Positions 1-8,877 of a stretch of DNA of 64,000 nt are shown here, piece after piece. The notes beneath the pieces were generated by a model. It was given only the letters and a program-made list of their open reading frames with translations. It ran no database searches and was not told where the DNA came from. The DNA is from Limiplasma sp958448555 (GTDB lineage Bacteria > Bacillota > Clostridia > Christensenellales > Aristaeellaceae): assembly GCA_958448555.1 (NCBI GenBank), contig CAUDEL010000004.1, forward strand, positions 33,635-97,634, read 5' to 3'. A program made the position numbers and the translations under genes. Positions within the stretch are counted from its first letter, which is position 1. Each line of letters starts with the position of its first letter.

Positions 1-2
1 TC

Positions 3-869
3 GCCAGCTCCCTGGACCAGGTCGGCCCGCTGTGCAAGACCGCCGCGGACGCGGCGCTGCTGCTGGATGTGATCTGCGGGGGCGATTCCCGCGACATGAC
101 CAGCGATCCTACGCTCGCCCGGCCCTGCGCGGGCGGTGCGGTGCGGGACCTTTCCGGCCTCACGGTGGGGCTGCCGGTGGAGTGCTTCGGCGAGGGGCTG
201 GACGTTCAGGTGCGCGCCGCCGTGGAGGGCGCGGCAAAAGCGCTGGGCGCGCTGGGCGCAACGGTCTGCGAGGTGAGCATCCCCTCGCTGCCCTACGCGC
301 TGCCCGCGTACTATGTCATCTCCAGCGCGGAGGCGTCCAGCAACCTCGCCCGCTACGACGGCGTGCGCTACGGCTATCGCGCCCGAGACTGCGCCAGCCT
401 GGACGAACTGTACCGCAAGAGCCGCCAGGAAGGCTTTGGCGCGGAGGTCAAGCGGCGCATCCTGCTGGGCACGTTCGCGCTCAGCAGCGGCTATCAGGAT
501 CAGTATTATCTCAGGGCGCTCAAGGCGCGCGAGCTCCTGCGCCACGAGGCGGCCCAGGCGCTGGAGCGGTGCGGCGCGCTGCTCAGCCCCGTTTCCCCCA
601 CGCCGGCCTACCGCCTGGGCGAAAAGACGGGCGACCCGATGGAGATGTACCTGGGCGACATCTACACCGTCCCGGCCAACATCACCGGCCTGCCCGCGGT
701 GTCGATCCCATGCGGGCGCTCGTCGGAGGGCCTGCCCATCGGCATGAGCCTGATGGGCGCGCGTGACAGCCTGCCGCTGCTGATGGATGCGGCTATTGCC
801 TATGAGCGGGCGGCACGGGTGAACGAGGGGCTGCATCCCTACGACAGGACGGAGGAGGCGCGGGCATGA
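3..869 (+). CDS. gatA: Glu-tRNA(Gln)/Asp-tRNA(Asn) amidotransferase subunit A, C-terminal part
   Basis: The gene enters from the left edge; the reading frame is open from base 3 and gives 288 residues, about the last 60 percent of a GatA (usually about 485). The segment starts at ASSLDQVGP, which in the amidase-signature family lies just after the glycine/serine-rich catalytic stretch, so the Ser-cisSer-Lys triad is outside the window. GatA frees ammonia from glutamine for the transamidation of misacylated Glu-tRNA(Gln) or Asp-tRNA(Asn) in the cytoplasmic GatCAB complex. Its stop overlaps the gatB start (ATGA at 866-869), indicating translational coupling. Family assignment is firm; tRNA specificity cannot be read here. 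Confidence 0.95.
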   Translation, partial: ASSLDQVGPLCKTAADAALLLDVICGGDSRDMTSDPTLARPCAGGAVRDLSGLTVGLPVECFGEGLDVQVRAAVEGAAKALGALGATVCEVSIPSLPYALPAYYVISSAEASSNLARYDGVRYGYRARDCASLDELYRKSRQEGFGAEVKRRILLGTFALSSGYQDQYYLRALKARELLRHEAAQALERCGALLSPVSPTPAYRLGEKTGDPMEMYLGDIYTVPANITGLPAVSIPCGRSSEGLPIGMSLMGARDSLPLLMDAAIAYERAARVNEGLHPYDRTEEARA

Positions 870-2320
870 ACAGGGCATATGAGATGGTCATCGGCCTGGA
901 GACGCACGTGGAGCTGCGTACGAGGAGCAAGGTGTTCTGCGCCTGCGAAAACACTTTCGGCGCGGAGCCCAACACGCATGTCTGCCCCGTGTGCATGGGA
1001 TTGCCGGGGGCGCTGCCGGTGTTTAACGCGCAGGTGCTGCGCTATGCGGCCATGGCCGGCATGGCGCTGGGATGCCATGTGCATCACCGCAGCCGCTTCG
1101 ACCGCAAGAATTACTTTTATCCCGATCTGCCCAAAGCCTATCAGATCAGCCAGTTCTACCGTCCCCTGTGCGAGGGGGGAGCGCTCACCATCCAGACCGG
1201 CGCGGGGGAAAAGCGCGTGGGCATCACCCGCATCCACATCGAGGAGGACGCGGGCAAGCTTGTGCATGACGAGCAGCATGGCACGGCGCTGGACATGAAC
1301 CGCTGCGGCGTGCCGCTGATTGAGATCGTGTCCGAGCCGGACATCCGCTCCGCGGAGGAGGCGGTGGCGTATCTGCGAAAGCTCCGCGCCATCCTCACCT
1401 ACACGGGCGTGAGCGACTGCCGCATGAACGAGGGCAGCATGCGCTGCGACGTGAACCTGAGCGTCCACAGGCCCGGCGAGCCCTTCGGCGTGCGCACGGA
1501 GATGAAGAACCTCAACTCCTTCCAGAGCGTGGAGCGCGCCATCGAAGCCGAGTACCGGCGGCAGGTGCAGGCGCTGGAGGCGGGCGAGGAGGTGGTGCAG
1601 GAGACGCGCCGCTACGACCAGAGGACCGGCAAGACCTCCTCCATGCGCCGCAAGGAAAACAGCGCCGATTACCGCTACTTTCCCGACCCCGACCTGCCGG
1701 AAATCTACCTCAGCGACGCCGAAATGGCCGAGATTCGCGCGTCCATTCCTGCGTTGCCCGACGAGCGCCGCATGCGCTACATGCAGCGGTACGGGCTAAC
1801 CGCCTACGCCGCCGAACAGCTGACCGCAGAGCGCTGGCTCGCGGAGTACTTCGAGCAGGCGGCCGCCTTGGCGCAAAACCCCGTGGCGCTTTGCAACCTC
1901 ATTCTGGGTGAGGCGTTTGCTCAGATCGCTCTGCGCGACAGCGAGCACACGGGCGAGCGCGGGCCGGAGGCGCTGCCCGTCGCGCCGGAGCACATGGCCG
2001 CACTCAGCGACATGATTGGCACAGGCAAGGTCAACAGCTCCACCGGCAAAAAAATTCTGGCCGCGCTCTTTGACCACGACCAGGACCCTGAAGCCTATGC
2101 ACGGACCCACGACCTGTTTACCCTGACCGACTCCGCCGCGCTGGAGGCTGCCGCGCGGGAGGCGGTGGAAAAGAATCCCGACATGGTGCGCAGCTACCGC
2201 GCGGGCAAGACCAGCGTGGAAAAGGCACTGATGGGCAAGGCCATGGCGCTCACGCGCGGCAAGGCCGACCCGGAGGCCCTGCGCCAAAAGCTGCTGGAGC
2301 TGCTGGGGAAACAGGAATAA
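866..2320 (+). CDS. gatB: Glu-tRNA(Gln)/Asp-tRNA(Asn) amidotransferase subunit B
   Basis: 484 residues, normal GatB length. The N-terminus carries the family block YEMVIGLETHVEL followed by the cysteine-containing CPVCMGLPGALPVFN. The kinase-like core has NRCGVPLIEIVSEPD and SMRCDVNLS, and a C-terminal YqeY-like tail domain begins around residue 335 with conserved KVNSSTGKKI. GatB binds the misacylated tRNA and catalyses ATP-dependent activation and transamidation with ammonia from GatA. The ATG overlaps the gatA stop by four bases. A perfect hairpin follows the gene, which converges on the transketolase operon. Confidence 0.97.
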   Translation: MNRAYEMVIGLETHVELRTRSKVFCACENTFGAEPNTHVCPVCMGLPGALPVFNAQVLRYAAMAGMALGCHVHHRSRFDRKNYFYPDLPKAYQISQFYRPLCEGGALTIQTGAGEKRVGITRIHIEEDAGKLVHDEQHGTALDMNRCGVPLIEIVSEPDIRSAEEAVAYLRKLRAILTYTGVSDCRMNEGSMRCDVNLSVHRPGEPFGVRTEMKNLNSFQSVERAIEAEYRRQVQALEAGEEVVQETRRYDQRTGKTSSMRRKENSADYRYFPDPDLPEIYLSDAEMAEIRASIPALPDERRMRYMQRYGLTAYAAEQLTAERWLAEYFEQAAALAQNPVALCNLILGEAFAQIALRDSEHTGERGPEALPVAPEHMAALSDMIGTGKVNSSTGKKILAALFDHDQDPEAYARTHDLFTLTDSAALEAAAREAVEKNPDMVRSYRAGKTSVEKALMGKAMALTRGKADPEALRQKLLELLGKQE

Positions 2321-2333
2321 AACCAGAAAAAGA

Positions 2334-2363
2334 CAGGCCCTGCGGAACATTCCGCAGGGCCTG
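2334..2363. terminator. Shared hairpin terminator between gatB and the transketolase operon
   Basis: A perfect 14-bp stem (CAGGCCCTGCGGAA with TTCCGCAGGGCCTG) encloses a 2-base loop. An A-rich run on the left side (about 2321-2333) gives a U-run for transcripts coming from the minus strand, so it should end the convergent transketolase operon efficiently; for gatB it supplies the hairpin but only a weak U tract. Confidence 0.8.
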
Positions 2364-2374
2364 CCGCAATATTC

Positions 2375-3307
2375 TTACGCCATTCCCAATTCCTGCCGCA
2401 CGCGCCGGGCCACGCCTTCCCCGTCCAGGCCGAAGTGCTTTTCCAGATAGCTCTGGTTGCCCACGAGGCTGCAATAGGTATCGTTCAGGCCCAATCGCAC
2501 CACGCGGGGGCGCGGGCCAGTCAGGCCGCAGACGTATTCGCACACCGCGCCGCCAAAGCCGCCCACGATGGTGTGCTCCTCCAGCGTGAAGAGCACGGGC
2601 ACCCGGCCGCACAGCGCCGCGAGGTAGGCTTCATCCAGAGGCTTGACGGTGGGGAAGCTGGCCACACCGACGTGCAGGCCGTCGGCCTCCAGCAACCGCG
2701 CCGCCTCCACGGCGCTGCCCAGAATACCGCCCGCCGTGAGAATATAGGCATCCGTGCCGGAGAACTGCTCCAGCGCCTGCCCGCAGCGGTAGCCGGCCAG
2801 GGACCCGTCCTCGTGAAAATGCGGTTCGCCGCCGCGGCCGATGCGCAGGTAGGCCACCCCGGGCTCGCTGAGGAAGGGGCCCATCACGGCCTCGGTCTCC
2901 ACGCCGTCGGCGGGCGCGTAGACCTTCACGCCCGGCAGGATGCGCAGCGCGCTCATGTCCTCGGTGGCGTGGTGCGTCATGCCCAGCGTGCCGTAGACAA
3001 AGCCCGCGCCCACGCAGACGATCTTGACGTTGACCTCGTGGTAGGCGCAGCAGTTGCGGATCTGCTCCAGACAGCGCAGCGTGGGGAAGTTGCCGATGGA
3101 GTAGACCACGACGGTCTTTCCCTCCAGCGCCATGCCCGCGGCCATGCTCACCATGGCCTGCTCGGAGATGCCGGCGTTGATGAAGCGGTCGGGGAATTTC
3201 TCCATATAGGGAAACAGCACGCCAAAGCCCAGGTCGCCGGTGACGAGCACCAGCTCCGGGTGGGTCTGGGCGTAGGCCTCCAGACAGCGGGTGAAGGTAT
3301 CTCTCAT
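2375..3307 (-). CDS. Transketolase, C-terminal subunit
   Basis: 310 residues corresponding to the pyrimidine-binding and C-terminal domains of transketolase. Visible are LVTGDLGFG, FINAGISEQAM (with the glutamate that activates thiamine diphosphate) and a closing TLEEHTIVGGFG block. It should pair with the product of the upstream gene to form one ThDP-dependent enzyme transferring two-carbon units. The ATG at 3307 was chosen because it overlaps the preceding stop (ATGA, 3304-3307); longer forms have no better start. Split transketolases are common in anaerobes and archaea. The coupling to a sugar transferase suggests service in polysaccharide or glycolipid sugar synthesis rather than the central pentose pathway, but the substrate is unknown. 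Confidence 0.9.
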   Translation of the reverse strand: MRDTFTRCLEAYAQTHPELVLVTGDLGFGVLFPYMEKFPDRFINAGISEQAMVSMAAGMALEGKTVVVYSIGNFPTLRCLEQIRNCCAYHEVNVKIVCVGAGFVYGTLGMTHHATEDMSALRILPGVKVYAPADGVETEAVMGPFLSEPGVAYLRIGRGGEPHFHEDGSLAGYRCGQALEQFSGTDAYILTAGGILGSAVEAARLLEADGLHVGVASFPTVKPLDEAYLAALCGRVPVLFTLEEHTIVGGFGGAVCEYVCGLTGPRPRVVRLGLNDTYCSLVGNQSYLEKHFGLDGEGVARRVRQELGMA

Positions 3308-4131
3308 GGCTTGCCGGCCTCCAGTTCGTTGCGCGCCGCCTCGTATTCCTCGCCGCGCGCGGTGCGATAGTGCCACAGCACGGAGTTTTCCATAAAGCTC
3401 ACGCCCTTGCCCTTGACGGTGTCGGCGATGACCACGACGGGCTTTCCCCCGCCCATCGCGGCGCGGGCCTCGTCGTAGGCGCGGTGCAACGCCTCGTGGT
3501 CATGCCCGTCCACGCGGATGACGTGCCAGCCGAAGGCGCGCCACTTTTCGTCCAGCGGCTCCAGGGCGATGGTCTCCTCCACCGGGGCCAGGGACTGAAT
3601 CTTGTTGAAGTCGATGGTGACGATGAAGTTGTCCAGCTTATACTGGTGGGCGATGAGCGCGCTTTCCCACACGGCGCCCTCGTCGCACTCGCCGTCGCCG
3701 ATGATGCAGTATACGCGGTGGCTCTTGTGGTCAAGCTTCGCGGCCAATGCCATGCCCATGGCCATGGGCAGGCCCTGCCCCAGCGAGCCGGTGGACGCCT
3801 CCACGCCGGGCACGCCCTTGTGGCTGACGTGCCCGCTCAGGCGGCTGCCGTTCTGACAGTGGGTGAGCAGCTCCTCCACGGGGAAAAAGCCGCTCTCGGC
3901 CAGCGCCGCGTAGATGCCCGCGCCGGCGTGGCCCTTGCTGAGAATCAGGCGGTCGCGGTCCGGCATGCGGGGATTTTTCGGGTCAAAACGAAGCACGTCG
4001 GCGTACAGCACGGCCACCAGGTCCGCCATGGAAAAGATGCTGGCGATGTGCGAGGTGCCGCCGCGGCTGGTCATCTCCAGCGCGTGCAGGCGGATCTTAT
4101 AGGCCAGATCAAGGCTCTTTTGGCAGTTCAT
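3304..4131 (-). CDS. Transketolase, N-terminal (ThDP-binding) subunit
   Basis: 275 residues. Shows the transketolase N-domain: ILSKGHAGAGIYAAL, then LSGHVSHKGVPGVEASTGSLGQGL, and the thiamine-diphosphate motif GDGECDEGAVWE...N (about residues 143-170). It is the partner of the downstream C-terminal subunit; both stop/start pairs in this operon overlap by four bases (4128-4131 and 3304-3307). The start at 4131 fits the usual beginning of the domain; an extension to 4221 would run back inside the sugar transferase gene. A role in the pentose phosphate pathway is possible; context favours a dedicated sugar-modifying role. Confidence 0.9.
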   Translation of the reverse strand: MNCQKSLDLAYKIRLHALEMTSRGGTSHIASIFSMADLVAVLYADVLRFDPKNPRMPDRDRLILSKGHAGAGIYAALAESGFFPVEELLTHCQNGSRLSGHVSHKGVPGVEASTGSLGQGLPMAMGMALAAKLDHKSHRVYCIIGDGECDEGAVWESALIAHQYKLDNFIVTIDFNKIQSLAPVEETIALEPLDEKWRAFGWHVIRVDGHDHEALHRAYDEARAAMGGGKPVVVIADTVKGKGVSFMENSVLWHYRTARGEEYEAARNELEAGKP

Positions 4132-4859
4132 CGGCTTCCTCCTTGCCGCACGGGCACTTCCTCCCGCGCGGACGGTTCCCTCTTGAGGTTCTTTTTCAGC
4201 ACGCAGCAGAGCGTCTCCCAAAATACCCTCGCGTCCAGCCCCAGGGACTGGTTCTGCGCGTACTGCACGCGCATGCGGTTCTTCTCGCCCAGGATTTTGG
4301 TCTCATAGGAGCCCTCCGGGTCGTCGTGGCCCACCAGCTCGTCCAGGCTGATGAGGCGGATGGAACTGGGATCGCTGATGCCGGGCCGCACCCACAGGAT
4401 GCATTGCTCATGGGGCGCGTAGCGCATGGTATAGCGAAGAAGCTCGGGCCGGGGACCGATGAAGGACATCTCTCCCCGCAGAATGTTAAACAGCTGAGGC
4501 AGCTCGTCGAGCTTGCTGCGCCGGAGCACGCGGCCAACCTTCGTCACCCGGGGATCGTTGAACGCCGTGGTGGAGGAATACTTGTCGGCGCCTACCACCA
4601 TGGTGCGGAATTTCAAAATGTTGAAAGGGCGGTTGTGATAGCCGCCGCGCAGCGCGGTATAGAACACTGGTCCGCGCGAGGTGCATCTGACCGCGACGGC
4701 GATGGGCAGCATCACCACCAGACAGGGGAGGAGAAAAACCAGCGCCATCAAAAAATCCAGCACGCGCTTGACCACCTTGCTGTAAAACGGGTGCGCGAGC
4801 GGACCGTCCCAGCGGGGCAGCAGCTTGCGCGCGGAGGCCAGCGTCAAGTCCCTTTCCAT
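4128..4859 (-). CDS. Sugar-1-phosphate transferase (bacterial sugar transferase family)
   Basis: 243 residues from the ATG at 4859, which follows AGGAAAGG at good spacing; an ATG at 4895 would give 255 residues. After a short N-terminal tail comes a membrane segment (VVKRVLDFLMALVFLLPCLVVMLPIAVAV-type, about residues 30-58), then the family catalytic region: NILKFRTM, KVGRVLRRSKLDELPQL and SFIGPRPE. Members transfer a sugar-1-phosphate from a nucleotide sugar to undecaprenyl phosphate (WcaJ/PglC type), starting a glycan on the inner membrane leaflet. First gene of a three-gene operon with two transketolase subunits. The donor sugar cannot be told from sequence. Confidence 0.88.
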   Translation of the reverse strand: MERDLTLASARKLLPRWDGPLAHPFYSKVVKRVLDFLMALVFLLPCLVVMLPIAVAVRCTSRGPVFYTALRGGYHNRPFNILKFRTMVVGADKYSSTTAFNDPRVTKVGRVLRRSKLDELPQLFNILRGEMSFIGPRPELLRYTMRYAPHEQCILWVRPGISDPSSIRLISLDELVGHDDPEGSYETKILGEKNRMRVQYAQNQSLGLDARVFWETLCCVLKKNLKREPSAREEVPVRQGGSR

Positions 4860-4911
4860 GCCCACGGCCCTTTCCTTGCCTGCGTGCGGCGCCATAGCGC
4901 CGCCGTATTTT

Positions 4912-4941
4912 ATCGTATCACACCAGAGGGGAGGAAGTCAA
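4912..4941 (-). promoter_or_regulatory. Sigma-A-like promoter of the sugar transferase-transketolase operon
   Basis: On the minus strand TTGACT (4936-4941) lies 18 bases from TACGAT (4912-4917), upstream of the sugar transferase. It is divergent from the rimO promoter about 60 bases away. Confidence 0.6.
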
Positions 4942-4997
4942 TTTTTTATCGAAATTCCGTCTGTGTGCAAAACCGCGCCTTCCCCCCTGCCGGTGGG

Positions 4998-5025
4998 TTG
5001 CAATCTGATGAAACTATGGTAAAAT
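4998..5025 (+). promoter_or_regulatory. Promoter of the rimO-pgsA-pncC-recA cluster
   Basis: TTGCAA (4998-5003), 16-base spacer, TAAAAT (5020-5025). Transcription would begin near 5032, inside the AAGGAGAG that precedes the first possible rimO start. That favours the internal GTG at 5094 as the true start. Confidence 0.5.
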
Positions 5026-5048
5026 AACGCAAGGAGAGACAAACGTGT

Positions 5049-6404
5049 GTGCGCGTCGATCCTTCAAGAAGTGATGGGAGGGACAAAGGGACGGTGTACA
5101 GCGTAGGCGTCGTTTCCCTTGGGTGCAGCAAAAACCGCGTGGATACCGAGCTGATGCTGGACATTCTGCGCAAAGCGGGATACCGCATCACCGCCGATGA
5201 ACGCGAGGCGGATATTTTGATCGTCAACACCTGCGGCTTCATCGAGCCGGCCAAGCAGGAGAGCATCGACACGCTGCTGTCCCTGGTGCGCTATAAGCAG
5301 GAAGGACACCTCAAGCTCCTGGCGGCCACTGGCTGCCTGACGCAGCGCTACGAGCGGGCCATTTTGGAGGAGATGCCGGAGGTGGACCTGGTGCTGGGCG
5401 TGAGCCAGTACCCCATGCTGCCCCGGGCGATCGAGGAGGCGCTTTCGGGCGGGCGCCCCAGCTACTGCGCGCCGGACGCCTCGGTCCTCTGCGGCGGGCG
5501 GGTGCTGACCACGCCGCCATACATGGCCTATGTGCGCATCGCCGACGGATGCGACAACCGCTGCGCCTACTGCGCCATTCCGCTGATCCGGGGCGGCTTT
5601 CGCTCGCGGAGCATGGAAAGCGTGCTGGGGGAGATCCGCGCGCTGGCCGATCAGGGCGTCAGGGAGCATGTGCTGGTGGCGCAGGACACCTCGCGCTTTG
5701 GCGTGGATACGCACGGGCGCAGCCTGCTTCCCGAGCTGATGGTCCGCGCGGCGGAGATTCCGGGCGTGGAATGGCTGCGCGTGCTCTACTGCTATCCCGA
5801 CGAGGTGGAGGAAAGCCTCCTGGAGGCCATGGCCTCGCGGCCCAACATCTGCCGCTATCTGGACCTGCCCCTTCAGCACGCCGACCCGGAGCTGCTTCGG
5901 CGCATGAACCGCCGGGGCGATATCGAGCAGACCCGCGCGTTTCTCAAAAAGGCCCGGGATATGGGCTTTACGCTGCGCACGACGTTCATCACCGGCTTTC
6001 CCGGCGAGACGGAGGAGCAGTTTGAGCGCCTGATGGCGTTTGCTGAGGATATCCGCTTTGACCGGCTGGGCGCGTTTTGCTATTCGGCCGAGGATGACAC
6101 CCCCGCGGCCGCCATGCCCGATCAGGTGCCGGAGGAAGTGAAGCGGCAGCGCCTGGATCGCCTGATGACGGCGCAGCAGGCCATCTCCCTGGAGCGAAAC
6201 CGGCTGCGCATCGGCCGCAGGGAGCGCGTGCTGGTGGAGAGCGTGGACGTGGACGGCATGGCCGTCGCGCGCTCGGCGGCTGAGGCGCCGGAAACCGACG
6301 GCGTCATCCGCGTGAGCGGCGCCTGTGAGGCGGACATCGGCTGCTTTGTCACGGCGCGGATCACCGGCGCCGATACCTATGACCTGACAGGAGAAAAGCT
6401 ATGA
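5049..6404 (+). CDS. rimO: Ribosomal protein S12 methylthiotransferase RimO
   Basis: 451 residues from GTG 5049 (AAGGAGAG upstream). GTG 5094, with a GGGAGGG upstream, gives 436 residues and a more typical N-terminus just before VGVVSLGCSKN. Domains: N-terminal methylthiotransferase domain with three cluster cysteines (SLGCSKN, NTCGFI, ATGCLTQRY), radical SAM domain with CDNRCAYCAIP near residue 160, and a C-terminal TRAM domain. The length, SLGCSKN and the TRAM type match RimO, which methylthiolates an aspartate of ribosomal protein S12, better than MiaB, though the two are paralogues. The stop overlaps the pgsA start (6401-6404). Confidence 0.9.
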   Translation: MRVDPSRSDGRDKGTVYSVGVVSLGCSKNRVDTELMLDILRKAGYRITADEREADILIVNTCGFIEPAKQESIDTLLSLVRYKQEGHLKLLAATGCLTQRYERAILEEMPEVDLVLGVSQYPMLPRAIEEALSGGRPSYCAPDASVLCGGRVLTTPPYMAYVRIADGCDNRCAYCAIPLIRGGFRSRSMESVLGEIRALADQGVREHVLVAQDTSRFGVDTHGRSLLPELMVRAAEIPGVEWLRVLYCYPDEVEESLLEAMASRPNICRYLDLPLQHADPELLRRMNRRGDIEQTRAFLKKARDMGFTLRTTFITGFPGETEEQFERLMAFAEDIRFDRLGAFCYSAEDDTPAAAMPDQVPEEVKRQRLDRLMTAQQAISLERNRLRIGRRERVLVESVDVDGMAVARSAAEAPETDGVIRVSGACEADIGCFVTARITGADTYDLTGEKL

Positions 6405-6943
6405 ATTGGCCCAACCGTTTGTCCATCCTGCGCATCGCGCTGGTTCCGCTGGTGGTGCTGATGGCCTATGTTGACACCCCCTGGTCCTATGGGGTGGCGC
6501 TGGCGCTGTTTGTGCTGGGCGGCCTGACGGACTGGGCGGACGGCTGGATGGCCCGGCGCTACGGCATCGTGACCAATTTCGGGAAATTCATGGACCCGGT
6601 GGCGGACAAGCTGCTGGTGCTCTCGACCATGATTGGCCTGTGCGGCCAGGGATGGATCCCCGCCTGGGCCTGCGTGGTGGTCCTGTTCCGGGAATTCGCG
6701 GTGGACGGCCTGCGGCTGGTGGCCATGGAGCAGGGGCAGGTGATCGCGGCGGGCAAGCTGGGCAAGATCAAGACCTGCACGCAGATGGCGATGCTCGTGG
6801 CGTTTTTGCTCTCCGCCGCGGGCTGGCTCCATGTCCCGGCGCTGAACGAGTGCCTGCTGTGGCTGGCGGTTTTGATGACGCTGTGGAGCGGCGCGGACTA
6901 TTTTGTGAGAAACCGCGCGCTGTTTTCCAGGGGCCTGCGCTGA
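6401..6943 (+). CDS. pgsA: CDP-diacylglycerol--glycerol-3-phosphate 3-phosphatidyltransferase
   Basis: 180 residues with four to five membrane segments. The CDP-alcohol phosphotransferase signature is complete: DWADGWMARR followed by GKFMDPVADK (residues about 47-72), satisfying DGxxAR-x8-GxxxDxxxD. The N-terminus NWPNRLSILRIALVP is typical of PgsA. It makes phosphatidylglycerophosphate from CDP-diacylglycerol and glycerol 3-phosphate, the first step to phosphatidylglycerol, the phospholipid that would also feed the LtaS-like enzyme at 50361. It is translationally coupled to rimO by ATGA. The order rimO-pgsA-cinA/pncC-recA is common in Firmicutes. Confidence 0.95.
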   Translation: MNWPNRLSILRIALVPLVVLMAYVDTPWSYGVALALFVLGGLTDWADGWMARRYGIVTNFGKFMDPVADKLLVLSTMIGLCGQGWIPAWACVVVLFREFAVDGLRLVAMEQGQVIAAGKLGKIKTCTQMAMLVAFLLSAAGWLHVPALNECLLWLAVLMTLWSGADYFVRNRALFSRGLR

Positions 6944-6950
6944 GGAAAGG

Positions 6951-7463
6951 ATGATGAAGGGCATGTCGGAGCTTGCGCGCGTGAGCGCGGAGGTGGTCGC
7001 GCGCTTCGGGGCGCGGGGAAAGACGCTGGGCACGGCGGAAAGCCTGACCGGCGGCATGATCGCATCGGCCGTGGCCGATGTGAGCGGGGCCAGCGCCGTG
7101 CTCATGGGCGGCGTGGTCAGCTATGATCCCCGTGTGAAGCGCGAGGTGCTGGGCGTGACCCGGGAGGTGATCGACACCGTCGGGGTGGTCAGCGAGCCGT
7201 GCGCGCGGCAGATGGCCGAGGGCGCGCGCCGGGTGCTGAAGGTGGACATCGCCGTGAGCGCAACGGGCGTGGCCGGCCCTACCGGCGGTACGCCCGAAAC
7301 GCCGGTGGGCACGGTATTCATCGGCGTGAGCGGCCCGGAGGGCACGCGCGTGGAAGAATGTCATTTTGGAGGAGACAGGGCGCAGGTGCGCGCGCAGAGC
7401 GCCGCGCACGCGCTTGGCATGGCGCTGGAGGCGCTGGAGCAGCACAAGGAAAGCGAGGATTGA
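6951..7463 (+). CDS. pncC: Nicotinamide-nucleotide amidase (CinA C-terminal domain protein)
   Basis: 170 residues from ATG 6951; AGGAAAGG directly abuts that ATG, so ATG 6963 (MSELARVS) with a 12-base gap is a realistic alternative start. It is only the CinA C-terminal domain: AESLTGGMIAS near the N-terminus, GGVVSYDPRVKREVLGV in the middle and SATGVAGPTGG with GTVFIGV near the end. It deamidates nicotinamide mononucleotide to nicotinate mononucleotide, recycling pyridine nucleotides. The N-terminal MoCF-like domain found in many Firmicute CinA proteins is absent. The gene lies directly before recA, the classical cinA-recA arrangement. Confidence 0.9.
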   Translation: MMKGMSELARVSAEVVARFGARGKTLGTAESLTGGMIASAVADVSGASAVLMGGVVSYDPRVKREVLGVTREVIDTVGVVSEPCARQMAEGARRVLKVDIAVSATGVAGPTGGTPETPVGTVFIGVSGPEGTRVEECHFGGDRAQVRAQSAAHALGMALEALEQHKESED

Positions 7464-7465
7464 CG

Positions 7466-8590
<1,125 letters not shown>

Positions 8591-8597
8591 GTCGCTG

Positions 8598-8854
8598 CCC
8601 GCCCCCTTTGGGGGCGGGCCTCAGACTGCTGACAAACACTTTTCGGGAGTTTTGGAGGGCCCGCAGGTCCGCAACCTCAATCTTCGCGGCGAGCGCTGGC
8701 CGCGCCCACCGCTCGTTTCGGTTGACTCCTCCGGATCGCTTTGCCACCTTCGGTGGCAAGTGCCCACAGGGCACACGCTTCCCTCCGTCCCCCTCCAAAG
8801 TGGATTCGTATCGCCCGGCTTTGCCGGGCGGGCCTGTCTGACAAGCGGCCTGCG
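8598..8854. repeat. Intergenic structured repeat, copy A
   Basis: No gene is seen between recA and 8878. The stretch begins with a GC hairpin (CCCGCCCCC-TTT-GGGGGCGGG, 8598-8618) and the border CTCAGACTGCTGACAAAC, then a flank, then the core shared with copies C and D. The core includes hairpin H1 (TTGCCAC-CTTCG-GTGGCAA, 8741-8759) and hairpin H2 (GTGCCC-ACA-GGGCAC, 8760-8774). A further flank with CCCGGC-TTT-GCCGGG (about 8813-8828) is shared in inverted form with copy B. A small hairpin near 8847-8859 closes the element. The leading hairpin probably also ends recA transcription, although it lacks a T-run. Confidence 0.85.
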
Positions 8855-8877
8855 AGGCCGGGAAAGGAGGCGCCGCC

